Origin: Pomacea canaliculata
Taxonomy: Eukaryota; Mollusca; Gastropoda; Architaenioglossa; Ampullariidae
Direction: 5' to 3'
Length of the DNA: 64,000 nucleotides
Assembly: GCF_003073045.1 (NCBI RefSeq)
Contig: NC_037592.1
Location: 2,453,371 to 2,517,370 of the forward strand
Shown: positions 23,801-36,562 of the stretch, piece after piece
Numbering within the stretch: position 1 is the first letter of the stretch
How the letters are laid out: each line of letters begins with the position of its first letter
The notes under the pieces: model-generated
Databases searched by the model: none
What the model saw: only the letters and a program-made list of their open reading frames with translations
Told to the model about the DNA's origin: nothing
Made by a program: the position numbers and the translations under genes

Positions 23801-25798
23801 AGTAAACTAATTTGAATGCATGTTAATAGATTTTTTAAATAGATATCTTGCATAGACTTCTCCTTATTTTCAGGCATTAACATAAACATAACACCATGTG
23901 AGGATTATAAGTACTTTTTTTTTTGCTTTATCTTTTCAAAAACCCTGCTCACAATATTAGTACAGCTGACAAGATTTATGTGCTTTAACTATGTGAATTT
24001 GAAATGACCTGTCATAATTTGTTTTAAAAAAAAAGAAAAAAATTGTATGACATGCAGAAGAATCATGTTTGACCTTGAGATTCTGTTGACTACATTATTT
24101 TGAAGTCTTTTCCAAGCTGCCTTTAGGTAGGAGGGAACTTCAGTCTTTGATGTGACCTCAAGCAATAGCTGGTAATAGACAGTGCAGGCAGGTCATGCTG
24201 ACAGCATGTCATTGTTCGTCAGTCTACATTTGTCTTGTCAATAACAAGTCTTATGGGATACTGTGCTTTTGAAGAGCATTTGAGCATTTGCCATGTGCCT
24301 GTGTTAAAGCATCAAAAACATTGCTTATAATAAAGATGCAAATAAAGATGCCAAAGGTTCAAGTGAGCTTGACAGAATAGCCTCAAGAGTTGTAAGTGCT
24401 TGCTCATTATGATAAATCATCAAGAACACTGGTTATAAATGAAAGCACAATGTGACCCATTCATTGTAGAGTTAAATAAAGTGGAGCACAAAAGCTGCTA
24501 GTTACTTTTTTTTTTTTTTTAAAGTTCTTTTCACATGATGTCACCTGCACTCTTCAGTGCCTTTCAGATGAGGAAGATAACTAAATAAAAACAATGACTA
24601 CAGTTTAAATTTTAAATAAAACAATATAATTTGAAGAAAACGAAAACTCAAAGCAAATCCAGATTTACCAACCTACAGTCCGAACACAGCGTCGTCCACT
24701 GTCTCAAAATATCCAATGTTCTTTCTGACGATGCAGTTCCTCAAAAAGTCTCCACTTGAAAATAATACAGTCTCCACTTGAAATAGCTGAAACCCCTTCA
24801 CTTGAATTATCACGATAGGCGACGATTCCCCGGTGCATTACAAAAAAACGAAAGAAGAACAAATAAAACAGAAAAAACAAAAACCTCAACAGGTTCAATG
24901 TTACACTAGTTCCTCGATACAAATCTTGTCAGGATTTGCACACAGCCCAGTAAGGACTAAAACTCCAAGTCTGCTCAGGACCCACTGAGAACACCCAGGA
25001 GACTGCCTCTTCTTCTTGCTCCCGTCAAGGAAAAACTCAGTCACACAACAAAAATCCAAAATGCCCTAACACTCTTTCCTTTGTTCTTCTACAAAAACAA
25101 TCTATCAACTCTAGTCAATTAAAAAACCACGCTAACAAGCAGACTGTTTGCTGACACCCACAACCGCATTAATTGCTGTCTTTTGCACCTCCCCCTCCAG
25201 CTACTTTACCTGTCCCCTTCCAGGCTAACATTAAAAAAAAACACAGCAGGTTTGTGACACATTAATTTTGAAAATACATTCAGTTCTTGCACATTGGGTC
25301 GTGTACTCAGTCATCCCATTTGATAGCTCTTGAGTAAGGTTTTTATCAGTAAATGTCTATGATACTAATAAAACATCAGTGCAAGCATTCTTTTATCATT
25401 GTTTCTCACCCAGGATGCTTTGACTTTCTACTTAGCTGTTTTAGTTAAGTAACAAAAGTGTTGGTACATATGGTTCAGTAGAGTGTTTTATTCTCTCCTT
25501 CCCTGACCCACCCCCCAACCCCCAGAATTGCTAAAAAGGCCTTGATTCGCATTTTTCATAGACAATATTTGACTTTTATTCCTGTCTGTAATCAGCAATA
25601 GATTTTCCTGCCTGCTTTCAAAAAGCATGATTCTTGCTCAAAAGTTCTAGCTTGTTTATGGAGAACTGATAAATTGCAAACACAGCCCCTGTAGTTTTGG
25701 TGTTTTATGTTTACATGATTTTTGACCTATAAGTCTCATTCCTGCATGTCTTTTAGTCTTCTCTTTCTTTGCAGGCACATTTCCAAACCTATGACTAA
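14887..25798 (+). CDS. PLEKHF2: Phafin-2 (PH and FYVE domain protein)
   Basis: An endosomal PI3P-binding protein linked to early endosome fusion, macropinocytosis and autophagy. Nine exons: 14887-14902, 16784-16848, 18642-18779, 20351-20414, 20664-20789, 21279-21388, 21749-21884, 23562-23680 and 25775-25798, giving 265 residues (human 249). The start MVDRL is identical to human. The PH domain spans about 28-135 (PLTIPGRVLVGEGVLTKMC, QFFLFNDILVYGNIV, YAATATEKKEWM). The FYVE domain spans about 150-217, with all signature parts: WVPD at 150-153, RRHHCRHCG at 172-180 and RVC at 203-205, plus the zinc cysteine pairs. The acidic Ser/Asp tail (SSDDDDE) is kept, but the protein ends with a short extra exon. 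The phase of every junction agrees. Human paralogue PLEKHF1 lacks this acidic tail, so PLEKHF2 is the better name. Confidence 0.97.
15755..16015 (-). mobile_element. SINE copy (inverted) in PLEKHF2 intron 1
   Basis: Read on the minus strand it carries GGTTTGATACCCCTGTG (box B-like), then GGGGAAGGTAAGGCAG, GGGAGATAAGATGAACATCA and GCTGGCTCTGATA in the same order as the copy at 8825-9085. Divergence is high, so it is an old insertion. Confidence 0.55.
17060..17115 (+). mobile_element. SINE 3'-end-like fragment
   Basis: The segment AACCGCCCTGAGTCCACC, then GGTGGGGTAGGG, then CTCTATAAATAA resembles the conserved 3' parts of several metazoan SINE families. A tRNA-type head is not visible. It is distinct from the other SINE family in this window. 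Confidence 0.35.
24560..25260. repeat. Possible non-autonomous element in PLEKHF2 intron 8
   Basis: This stretch differs in texture from the AT-rich intron around it: it is richer in C and A, with CTCAGGACCCACTGAGAACA and CACCTCCCCCTCCAG, and has no open frame of note. I could not find clear terminal repeats or a second copy in the window, so the class is unknown and the limits are rough. Confidence 0.3.
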
Positions 25799-28700
25799 CA
25801 ACAGAGGAAGAAGCTAACAACGAAGCTATTTTTGAAAAAAAAAAAAAGAATGATTTGCATTCAAGCGAATATAAAAAATGGTTTTGAAATTATTGGTTTC
25901 CAGACATTGACAGAGTTTTGGAAAAAAAGAAAGGCAAAACAGCTGTTTAAAGAATTTTTTTAAAATGTGAGATGAATGGCACAAAAAAAAATAATGGAGG
26001 AATGTGTATATAGTTTGCAAGAAATAAAACTGAGGTAGTCAAATACAGTTGCAAAGATTGCACCTTTATTACTTTATTAAATTTAGTTTCTGATAAAATA
26101 TAAAACTAAAATATGATCCAATTTGTTGTATATTTTCTATATTCATATGGAAAAAGCATTTTTAACAAATGTACCTATAAAACATTGATTATTGTTTATT
26201 GTTTTGTTATTTTTGTTTGACAATAATATTTTCCACGTAAGGTACAGATTAGATAAAGGGGCATAAGAGAAGTTAATACAGGTATCAAGACCATCACTTC
26301 AATATGTATGTCCGAGTAAAACTGCTGCTGGCTCTTGAGAATAGGATATAAGGATTAGAATTTGAGAGTAAATCTATTGTACATTTGCTGTCGTGTGCAC
26401 CTTACTTGCCAGCAAGCATGTGAAAAGTATTATTGCTGTTTCTGGGTTTCGCAAGTAATCCAGTGTTACACTACTCCATTTTTCTGGTCACGTGTATGTG
26501 TGAATACGTGTGGTAGCCTGTGCGTGCACTTGCACACTTGTACCTGTGTGAACATGACTGCATGCTTGTGCCAATTGATATACATATCTGTAACTAACTT
26601 TTAAAAAAAAACTATTAACTGCATAACAAAAAGTTCGAAGAACGTATGGCATTTTCATTAGTAGTATTAGAAAAAGTGTGTTCAAAGATGGCTAGCTGTT
26701 TGTGTATTTGTGGAATGTTTGGTAATCAACCATTTGTGGTGTCTGTTCCCTTCCCCTTTAAAAAAGAGAAGGAGAGAACTCTTGACAGTTGCATCCACCT
26801 TCCACTACACCAAAACTAGGATGTTCTTTTGTGGGCACTATTGAAAGTACAATCTCCACTTTAGGTCAGTAGTAGTCATGCATAAGTGTTTAGTTTTGAC
26901 ATTTGGAAAATAAAAGATAAGTGGTTGAAAGAGAAATCCTTTTTTATGCTATTTCTAACTTAATTAGTTCTACACAATATTTTGCTGTATTTAGAAGTGA
27001 TTGTTATAAAGGAGGCAGAGAAAATTGCAAAAAGTCATGACAGGTTGATATTTCATTAAAATAATCATGCCTTTTTTTTTCGTTTTATTTTTTCTCTACC
27101 CCTTTACGACATGCTGACTGCACAGACATTGGAAATTGCAGCTTTCTAGTTTAGCGACTTTCTTTTTGCAAAAGATAAAATATTTGTTGTGCTTTAAAGA
27201 AATGGCACATCAGTTGCTAATCATGTTTATTGTGCATATTCATGGGTGCTTGAAAAGCCTATTAACTGGCTGTTAAAAATGGTCCAAATTTTTGTTTTCA
27301 TCTGAGATATCTGTGCCACATGCACAAATGCATTTTATTAATACAAGACAAGGATGCATGTATGTGTGTGTGCACATGCAGAACAGCTAAATAATGTGGC
27401 ATTGAGATTGCAAGACCTGTATGTGGTCTTTAGGTTTGTTGCTACTCTGGAAAGTTCTCTTGTGGTAAACTGTAAAATGTTACATTTCTTTGCATGCTGT
27501 GCAGTGCCATTGATTTATTTTTCAGTTATTAAAATTGTATTCATCAAATTTCACCTTTAGGTTTGACAGATATGGCACTAGCATTCATGGTCAATACATT
27601 GCCTTCATGTTTTGGGATTTTAAACTCATTGATTCTGAATGGCATGGGTTATCTTTTTTTATGTCTCTTGTATGCAACTTTGTTCCAGATACAACTTCTG
27701 TACCGATGAACTGTCATCTTTTTAATTCAAGAAAAGCTATGATCACGGTCTTGGGTTAGACTGGATAGATACTGGAGGGCAGGGAGGCTGTATTCAGCAT
27801 GATTGTAAGATTATGCAAAAGTTGCCTTTTAAGGCATCTGTCCAAACCTGATATTATTGCCTTAAATATTTGGGAAATGACACTTCCTGTTGCCTATTTT
27901 GGGGGAGGAATAAAACAAAAGAAGTGCCTTCCAAATTTGTTCAAAGTCAAGGTTGTGGGTTAAAATGTAGATGAGACATTGTGAATATTTATGAACCAGT
28001 TTCTCAAGAAAGCCTATAATCAAGAAAAGTTGTCCTTGCATTGTTGTAGATGAAAAAGAAAACCTATTAAAAAAGTGGTTTAAAACCATTTAACACATGG
28101 CCATTTTTCCTGCCTGCTGATTGTATCCCAAATGTTTTCAAGTATTCATTCTGGTGCAGGAATTAGTTTTGATGTCAGCTGGTGATATCATTGTGTGTTT
28201 TGTTTTTTGTGTGAATGGACGATGTGTAAGAGAATAATGTAAATAAACAATAGAATATCTGTTCACCTAGACTTATTAATTTCATCTGGAAATTGTGGGT
28301 GTATTATGATTAATATATAATAAGCAAAAGCTAGCCTGGCAGCATATATTTCTTGTTTTACACAGAATGCAAAACTTGAAATAGGATTTAGGTTGAAAAA
28401 AATAATGGAGGTCTTAATTTCACCGGAGTAATGGGAGGTGTTTGCACTCTGTTGTAAAAATATAAGTTAACCTATAACTTTTATAAATCTAACACAGCAG
28501 GCAGTATTAGTCATATTATGCTAGGCATTTTTTATATACTAAAGTTTAATATTTAATCACTAATGAAATAAATGGATGCATTCATTCCTGTAAATTTAAA
28601 ATATTGTGCATGGGCTGGGTGTAATGGCTGTATTTTTGCTGTGATGTTCAAATATTAATTTTTTTTTTTAAATCTTTATCTTGACAGATTTCTGTATTTC

Positions 28701-30150
28701 TTTTAGCCGGCCAGACCACATTGGTTGGATGATGAGAACTTTGCTGCATTTTTGTTGTTTTGTTTTCTCTCGTGAAAATGAAATGCTTCTTAGTGGACTG
28801 CTCATAAAAGACCTCAGTAATATGGTATATTGGGGTTTTTTACATTTATTTTGAAAGTGGTGAAATTGAATTTATGAGAGCATCTACAAGCAGCTATTCC
28901 TTTTGGAAACCAAACATTTTGAGAAAAATGTATTTTGGAAGTTTGACTCCGTGTTGAGTGTGCATTGTTTCCAAAAGAATAACATCCACAAATGATTGGT
29001 CAGTAATAGACTAGAATGTTTCCAAAGTGGTATACTACACTAGAATATACATAAAGCTCAAGGTTGGAGGGGTGGTGGGAGAATTTCCTTCAACACTACC
29101 TTCAGTGCTTTCGGGCAGTCTTTGATTTTACATGGATAAGAAAATGATTGTGTTTGATAGGACACATGTAAATTTATATTTCAGCGTGCATTTATGAGAA
29201 AAAATTTGAAATGTTTCTCCTCTGCAAAGTTCTATTAGCACAAAACTGTTTGGTTTTTTTACCACTAGAATTCTCTTCTGTACCAGAAGAATAGTGAATA
29301 AATAGTGAGAGGCCTAAAAGATCAAAGAAATTTTGTTTTCTTAACCATGCACCAATGGTGCAACAATATTAGCCTTATAATTTCAAGCTATTTTCTGTCT
29401 TACAGTTTTGTTTAATAAGAATAACCAAAATTTTCCCCATTTACAATGTCGCCATCAGTTGCACATTATTTTTCAAAAGTGCAATTTTTTTTTTTACCTG
29501 TTTTTCAATAAATGTGAAAATACTAGTAATGTGGCAAATGTGATAGGCATGTCTCTGTTACTGTAATTTATTGGACAGTTTCTGACAGACCAAGGTCAGA
29601 GCACTTATGTCCATTTTTGCATACTTTTGTCACTGTGTGGCAGCTCTTGAAATGATATGTGAGAAGATGCCATTTGAGATTATGCCATGATACTGAAACT
29701 GACATGATTAACAACAGGTATCTGATTTCCACAATTGTGATATTCAGGAAAGTTTGTGTTTTAGTGGCATATTTGTATCAACATTGGGGAGGAAAGAAAC
29801 GAAACTCTCAAAAGTTCATTCCTGTTGTTTCGCCATGTACATTTTGTAGAGAAGAATAAATACTGATTTAATCACATAAGCTTTGTAACATTTAATGGAT
29901 TGTGCTTGCTGCCAGGAAGGAACCCAAAAGATCCAGTCAATCCCAATGAGGTTTATCCAGATGTATCTGTAACACTTGTAACTTTTCTCCACAGATATTT
30001 AGTTGCATTTCCATTTTTATATATGACGCATACACTGTCGTCCTCTCCAAAAAAAAAATAGTCATAAAAAACAGGCATACGTCTAAAACTTTATTGAAAG
30101 AAGAACAGTGTTTAGGTCCTCATTTTAAGTGCATTGCAGTTGGTCAGACC
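25799..30150. other. PLEKHF2 3'UTR and intergenic AT-rich region
   Basis: No supported coding exon. The PLEKHF2 transcript probably ends within it; candidate AATAAA signals lie at 26023-26028 and, for a long 3'UTR, at 28242-28247. The rest is AT-rich sequence with no ORF that looks protein-like. Confidence 0.5.
26023..26028 (+). terminator. Candidate PLEKHF2 polyadenylation signal
   Basis: AATAAA, 225 bases after the PLEKHF2 stop. Others at 28242 and beyond could give longer 3'UTRs. Confidence 0.45.
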
Positions 30151-30159
30151 TTTGCAGAA

Positions 30160-30385
30160 GAGGATAGCTAAGTGGTTAGAGCAATGGTTCAGCAAACCTC
30201 CCTAAGTCAACCCAACTGGCAAGAGTGGGTACCAGATTCCATAAGGGGAAGGTGAGGTACCAAGGGAGAGGAGATGGGCACTTTTCTCACCTAAAGTTGA
30301 CCCCAAGAAAACACCTTACTCCTCCCCAACGACCTGAAAAGGTAACAGGATGACCTTTACCTTCTTGTAAGAAGGGTAATGGTTA
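30160..30385 (+). mobile_element. tRNA-derived SINE, best-preserved head
   Basis: Box A is nearly canonical (TAGCTAAGTGGTTAGAGCA) and box B is recognisable (GGGTACCAGATTCC). The core GAGATGGGCAC, CTCACC, CCCCAACGACCTGAAAAGG and tail GGATGACCTTTACC match the copies at 8825 and 15755. The 3' end runs into an A/T-rich stretch. This is the copy best suited to define the family. Confidence 0.7.
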
Positions 30386-30960
30386 TTGCTTGATGATTAC
30401 TAAATTCAGATTGGCCAAAATGACCTATGTCTGTCATTTGCTCATACCCTGACAGAAGTCCTGACTAGCCTTGTGCCAACTCTGCTTTCAACTTCTGACT
30501 TAAAATTAGGTTGGCTGTATGTGATGCTAAACTTCGAGAGTGTATGAGTATTGTCTAAGTATCCCAATACACCTTGGCAGTCATTAATGGTTTCGAAATT
30601 TGATGCAAGTTTGCAATTATCATGTTAACATTCAAATAGCAAATCATGAATAAACTCCTTTCAGTAAAATAAACTGTCTCCTTTAGTAATACCAGTTGGA
30701 TTCTTTAATAAACTGTACAGTCACAGACAAAAAAATTTATGCTTTAATGACAAACATCAATTTCACATGTGCAACCCATACATACAACACTTATGCTCAG
30801 TACTAATTTTACAGACCATGCTTTCTTTCTCGTTTGCAGCAGATGACACTTTTGTTCAATCTGTTATGCACTCAAAACACAATTCTACCTCTCACTTTTA
30901 CATCATACATTCTGAGGATGCTCTCTGTGAGTAATCTCCCACCCCAGCATCCATTAAAGA

Positions 30961-31078
30961 ACTTGTCACCAATGCAATGAAGATTAGGCATCTCGAGTTC
31001 AGATTTCATCTTGGGCCCACTGTTCTTTCTCCTTATGTGACACTTGTCTACATGGCTGGTTGTTTTGTCCTGATACAA
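30961..31078 (+). repeat. Dispersed repeat of unknown class, copy 2
   Basis: Alignable with 9971-10086 in FLAD1 at roughly 70-75% by eye. It lies about 400 bp past the stop of the trihelix gene and could be part of that gene's 3'UTR. Confidence 0.5.
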
Positions 31079-31480
31079 CTTTAATAAAATATCTATCATC
31101 GTCACACACACCCTTTCCCATGGAAGATTTACTCAACAGCTTTGTTATTAATCTTTCATTTTGGCTTATCAATGGTGCTCATATTTGAAGGATAAAGCTC
31201 ATAGTTCCTGCTTTGTCAAAGAAAATTTTAGAAATTATTATTAAATAAACACAAACAAAGCTGCCACAATCATCACCAGTCAGGCATTAAACATAGTCCA
31301 GAAACTAATAGACTAGACAACGTAAATGCAATTGGGTGACATACACTTGGGCACAACCAAAAGGGGCTGGAATTTCAAATGTACCTTGCATGTCTGCGCT
31401 GCTGTTTTGACAGGTCTCTGAAACTACCAGTGTTAACTAAAACTTTTCTGTAAAATCGCAGTCAAGCAACAAACATGTCC

Positions 31481-34400
31481 TCATTTGTTCTGAGATAACT
31501 GCAATGCAAGGTTCCTCAAAATTTCATTTCGTTCTCGCTGCATGCTAATCAGTTTGTCTTGGGAACTTAAGAGCTTTTTTAACATCTTTCTCTGCTTTGT
31601 CATAAATTTTTTAATCCACTTCGGTGCTTCATCTCTCTTTCGTTTTCTGTTGAGGGATCTCCTAGTAGTGGAGGGAAGATGTTCATCTTGTTCCTCTATT
31701 TCCTCTTGTGAAGATGTAGAAGGCTTTGAAACCAGTTGTGGACTTGGGGCTGGAGAGTCCTGCTGAACTGAACATTTAAACCAAAGTTAATAATAAAAGT
31801 TATGAAAATGTCTGTTCAATATATTTGCTGCTAACTGTGATTACCCAAATGTTTGTATCAATTTACGCATTAATGTAATGCATTCACAGATCTTTCCCTC
31901 TAAGTCATTGCACTCTGCCACACAAGGGATACCATTACTATTAACAGAATATAGTGCAGCCTGCTGAATTATGCTTTTAAACCATCATCATAATCACTGT
32001 GCAACATTATGCAAACACAACTGCTGTTGACAACTTCTATAAAATACACATGCTGAAATTTAATGGTAACAAATACCTCCTGGTATGCTCTGTTGATTAC
32101 CATTTGCATTGCAAGAAATAATGAGAGGTGAGTGCTGCATAGACTTGTCTTCTTCCAAAATCTCTCCCATGAGTTCAAAGTATTCCCACTTCTTGCGGCT
32201 TATTCGGTTGTGCCTAGTATTTTCAAGAATGTGCTTGTATCTGAAACACAAAAAAGCAGACAGACAAAGTCTTCTTATTACCTCAAGATGTACAATGAGG
32301 ACATTTTAGTTCATGCTCTGAGAGCTAATTTTTGTCTCTCTGCACTGTTACCACAATCTCCTCTTCTCTTTATTTGTATCTGTTTCATTTCATTCTGATG
32401 ATCAAATATTCACTAACAGGTGTTAAAAATCTGTGATCTTTATGTTACTAAATATCTCTCACCATATTTTTCACAGGCCTCAAGCAGTGTCTATGTTGAT
32501 ATCACTATCAGTCTCTGCTATACACTTTCTTGCTTTCTTGATATGGTATGCAATCTGTGTAAAACTTTTTTTTATAGTCAGTAACACTGTAAACTGTTTG
32601 ATTTGCTTCTCCACCTGACCATTCAGGATTTCAACTTAAATATTTTTACATTAAAATTATCACCAAAGTAGCCTAGATTTTAATAGCAGTCTTGTTTTGG
32701 CAAATAATGAAGTCCTGTCAATTTTTATTTCACTGGCTCCTTGAAATTAGAAAATAAATGGAAATATATATTTAACCTATTTTTTTTATAAGATCGTACA
32801 TTCTAAAATTCAAACTCTCACCTCTTTTTGGCAATGAATTGTCTTTTATTCTGGGCATCCAAAAATGTCCTAAGCAGAGATCTATTTGACAGCAAACAAG
32901 AACATCATACCGATATTTCAGTGATCTCCATTTCTTGTCACACTGCTCTGAAACATATGGGTAGCCATGCTTGTTCATCTCTATTGCAATAGCCTTCCAC
33001 ACAGCTTGCTTCCTTGAAGTACCCGAGGAGAAAGCATTTTTCTCTTCAAACTGTCGATACAGGCTTATAAGCAGAAGCACCGCAGCATGGCTCCAGCAAA
33101 TATTCCCATCAGGTGTTTTTTCATCTAGAAGCACACAAAGATGTAACCAAGAAAACACTGCAAACCACTTATTCTCTCTCCCTCTCAGCTCCTTTACTTT
33201 CAGCGTTGCTTTTTAAGTAAGAGATTAAGCATGAAAAAATGACCAACTTTGTTAATCCCAAAGGGAAATTATAATTTGAAATCACTTACAAAACAAGAAA
33301 TTAGTCACACACATACATATATTCCTGTAGATTTAAAAAAGCAATCCCCCAGCTACGATCCTTTATTTGAATATTGAAACACAAATATACTATTGAAAAA
33401 TTTAATGCATGTTTAGAAATAAATGAAAAAACATTTGTTAAACACGGCTACCATATAAACAACTTGTTAACTAGATATAATGACTTCTTTATACATATAT
33501 AAAAATGACTTTATGATTACTTAAAACAAGGTATGTCTTAATATTAGATACATTAATATTGTTGTGCCATTAGCATATGGCACAAGGGATCCAAGGCGCT
33601 TGGTATGATGTCTGTGCTTGATTTGTGTGAGATGTGAAAAGAACACATTCTTTGTTATGTAAGATTTTACATTGTTGACTTGTTTGGCAGATAGATGTAT
33701 TCTTAAATAACTGTCATCTTATGTACATGTTTGTTTTATATTGTAAAACATTGCATTTTATGTGTTATGTATCTGTGAGATGATTTTTTTTAAACAAAAG
33801 AAACTGGTCACCTGGCAGGACAAAGTAATCCATCCTGGAAGAACACACACACACCATGCAACTGAATCTTAATTTGCACAATATCAGAAAATGTAGAAGC
33901 CATTAAAGTAATTCACACATTATAATTTTTCAAACAGTTCTTACATTTTGGGATTTTCTCATTAAGTTCTCCATCACCAGTCTGGTCCACTTGGTACAGA
34001 CAGCCAACTTCCGCCGCTTCTTTAAACCCACCTAAGACAAGACTTTGGACCTCAGTACTCGTAAGGTGCAGACCACACTCTCTTGCTTTCTGTTGGCACA
34101 TTTCTGCACTGAACACACCATCTACACCACCTAAAGAGGAAAACAATGTAAACATTTATTGCATTTTGAATGGATGAAGTCACGTTTTCCTTCAAGACAA
34201 CCTTCTTTTTTGTCCCTAGAACACTTTTATTCAGGCCTAAGTATTCAAAACATTTTTAGTCAAAATGGCAAAATGATGCTGCCAGAAAGAATGCATATCA
34301 CACTACTACACACCCTATTCACTCTCTCCAACCCAGCTATACTACTTTCTAGAAAGCGATATAAAGTGCCAATTGTATACAAACATTACAGACCAGTGGT

Positions 34401-36451
34401 CCTTCATGCCTTTGTAGCTATCACCATCCTCAATAGTAAACACAAGCACACCTAGGATAATTTTATATTTTTTGTGTATTTGTAGCATTTTTTTAGGGGG
34501 TGTGTGTGTAGTAATGTGCATGCTTTTGTGTGTGTAAGAATGTGCATGCATGTGTTTTTGTGTTTACATTTTTAAACAACTAGCGATATATTGTTTTGAT
34601 TTGTGTTTTTGTGTTCTGGACTTGTGTTTTAGGCCACCAGTCGATACAACCAAATACAAGTCGATTTGGCCATGACCCTCAGTCAATTTGTCCACAACCC
34701 AGAGTCAACTCAACTAGTAGCCTTAGTTGATTTGACTAAGTACATAGCTTACTATTCAGTGTAATGACAAATTCATTGCTCAGTCAGTATCATCGCATGT
34801 AAAAGAAAATATATTTTCTTACAAATCATGATGTACATTGGCCACTTGATTGAGAGTTCTGTCCCTTCGCCCGACAGGCTGAAGGGATCGGCTCTCCTTG
34901 ATACTGTTTATATTTTGTTGTACTTTGATTTGGATAAAAGTGTTGGACCTTCATGCTTACATGTGCTTCTGCTGCGTTTTCTTTCTCTTCTTGTTTGCAA
35001 AAGGAGTGTACATAATGTTATTTTGAAGTATGAACTGTTTGGATCTATTAAACTGAAGTGATGATCACCTTCTTGTAGTTTCATATGATAACATTTCTTC
35101 ATATTCTCAAGATTACTCAATATCGTCCTAGTATTCTCCTTGTGTGGTTCTTACTTGGACACTGATGGCATGGTATCCCTTATGAGAGACAAATTCATGT
35201 TCTTGCTCACTTGGAGCCTGAATTCGAATCAGGGTCCCATCAATAAATCCAATCACATTTGTAAATCCGTTTGTGTGGTGTATATGTCTTTTTGTCACAT
35301 CCGCGCCAACTTCAGTTGGCAATGAAATTTCTGTTGCGCAGTCACCAAAACCAAGCATCGGTGACTCTCGGCATAGTGCGACTTACAGTTGACTGGTTCA
35401 CACCAATCAATTCACCACACACATCATGAAAACTCGATGATGCAAAATATCGAAAAGTTACAAGTAATTGTAACAAAGGTGTTAAGGCACCTTGCTGATT
35501 GGTGACAGTGAGCTCGCATGCCCCTTTATCTGTCAGCGCTAGAATGTCTGCACGTCTGAAATGAAATTTTTTGTACAGTTCTATGTAGTCAAACACTTCA
35601 AACGGGTGCGTTCTATCGCGAAACACCCAATTTCACCTGAACAATCAACATTGTCGCAACTGGAACACCACGGCCGCCATTCAGCTATTTTCTGAATGAG
35701 TGTGTCATATATGCCTTTTAAAAAAAAAACACTGTCAGCATATTGCCTTACAAGCAATAAATCCTACACTTAAATATATTGTTTTAAATAAAATCATTTC
35801 ACACAGGTGAAACCCTAACCCTAACCCTGACGAGGGAGTATGATCGAAATGCACAGGTCAACCGAGGATGATAAAGAGATTACATCAAAATTCACTTATA
35901 TCGAGGCTGAATTATTGCATAGATGATGATGTGGTAGAATTGACTATAGGCAGGTGTTGAATCGACTATGAGTTGTGGTCGTACTGACTTGTGCAAATGG
36001 TTGAATTGACCAGCCCCCATGCGTTATCACACAATAATGACTGATTTATGGAGACTGAACTTTAAAGTGCGCTTTTTAGGACTTATAAATCTGGTAGTCT
36101 GATAAATGGACACTTAACATTTGACATCTAACGGAAAATGCCATAAAATGGCCTCAACAGTCATTACTTTTATTCACTGCTTATTACATAGTATCTTGAT
36201 GGCACTACTGCTAACCGTTTAAATCGTCAGCTGCCTATATTCACCACGCATGCATGGTAAAATTTGCAAACAATTCCAAATTAAAAAGAAAACAGAAAAT
36301 CTCGAGAAAGCCCACAAACACGGAATATTTACAATCTATATATGTGATAAATATTCTTACTATCTTGACAACGATCCCATTCTTCGTCGTTTGATTCAAA
36401 ATTGACAAATGAATTGTCAGCAAATTGCACACCGATCACCTTCGCAGCCAT
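31481..36451 (-). CDS. Trihelix (Myb/SANT-like) DNA-binding protein
   Basis: Five minus-strand exons with matching phases: 36361-36451, 33945-34130, 32911-33124, 32077-32240 and 31481-31767, giving 313 residues. The first exon starts MAAKVIGVQFADNSFVNFES. Residues about 103-195 form a Myb/SANT-like trihelix domain: the three spaced tryptophans (W103, W in QAVWKAIAIEM, W in CDKKWRSLKYRYKHI) and the closing KKWEYFELMGEIL helix. The second exon has a loop DQTGDGELNE that only partly resembles an EF-hand. The C-terminus is Ser/Pro-rich, then basic (NRKRKRDEAPKW, a likely nuclear signal), then a Leu/Lys helix that could form a coiled coil. Proteins of this type are either host transcription regulators (MSANTD group) or the second protein of PIF/Harbinger transposons. 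A broken Harbinger transposase lies in intron 1 on the same strand, so a transposon origin is possible. Structure sure; status open. Confidence 0.85.
35128..35700 (-). pseudogene. PIF/Harbinger transposase remnant (HARBI1-like)
   Basis: The minus strand encodes DRTHPFEVFDYIELYKKFHF, then LTPLLQLLVTFRYFASSSFH, then IGVNQSTVSRTMPRVTDA, the helix-turn-helix part of HARBI1-type transposases. It continues into FTNVIGFIDGTLIRIQAPSE, which holds the first catalytic Asp (the D of IDGT), and ends at HEFVSHKGYHAISVQV. The copy is dead: stop codons interrupt the N-terminal part before DRTHP, one frameshift lies near 35345-35360 between the two blocks, and the C-terminal part with the other catalytic Asp and the Glu is missing. 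It sits in intron 1 of the trihelix gene, same strand. Confidence 0.85.
35811..35830. repeat. Short interstitial telomeric repeat
   Basis: Three units of CCCTAA (AACCCTAACCCTAACCCTGA), that is TTAGGG on the minus strand, the usual metazoan telomere unit. It is too short to mark a chromosome end and lies just upstream of the Harbinger remnant. Confidence 0.7.
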
Positions 36452-36562
36452 TTAGTCTTTCTGCGAGGCAACATATTGGGGAGCATATATTCCCTTCCAC
36501 GTGTAGACTAAAAATTATAGAAAATTATAGATTTAATAAACACATTCTATAAAAAATCATCT

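Noticed and set aside
35811-35830. Chromosome end
   Set aside because: Only three telomere units, inside a gene intron with ordinary sequence on both sides.
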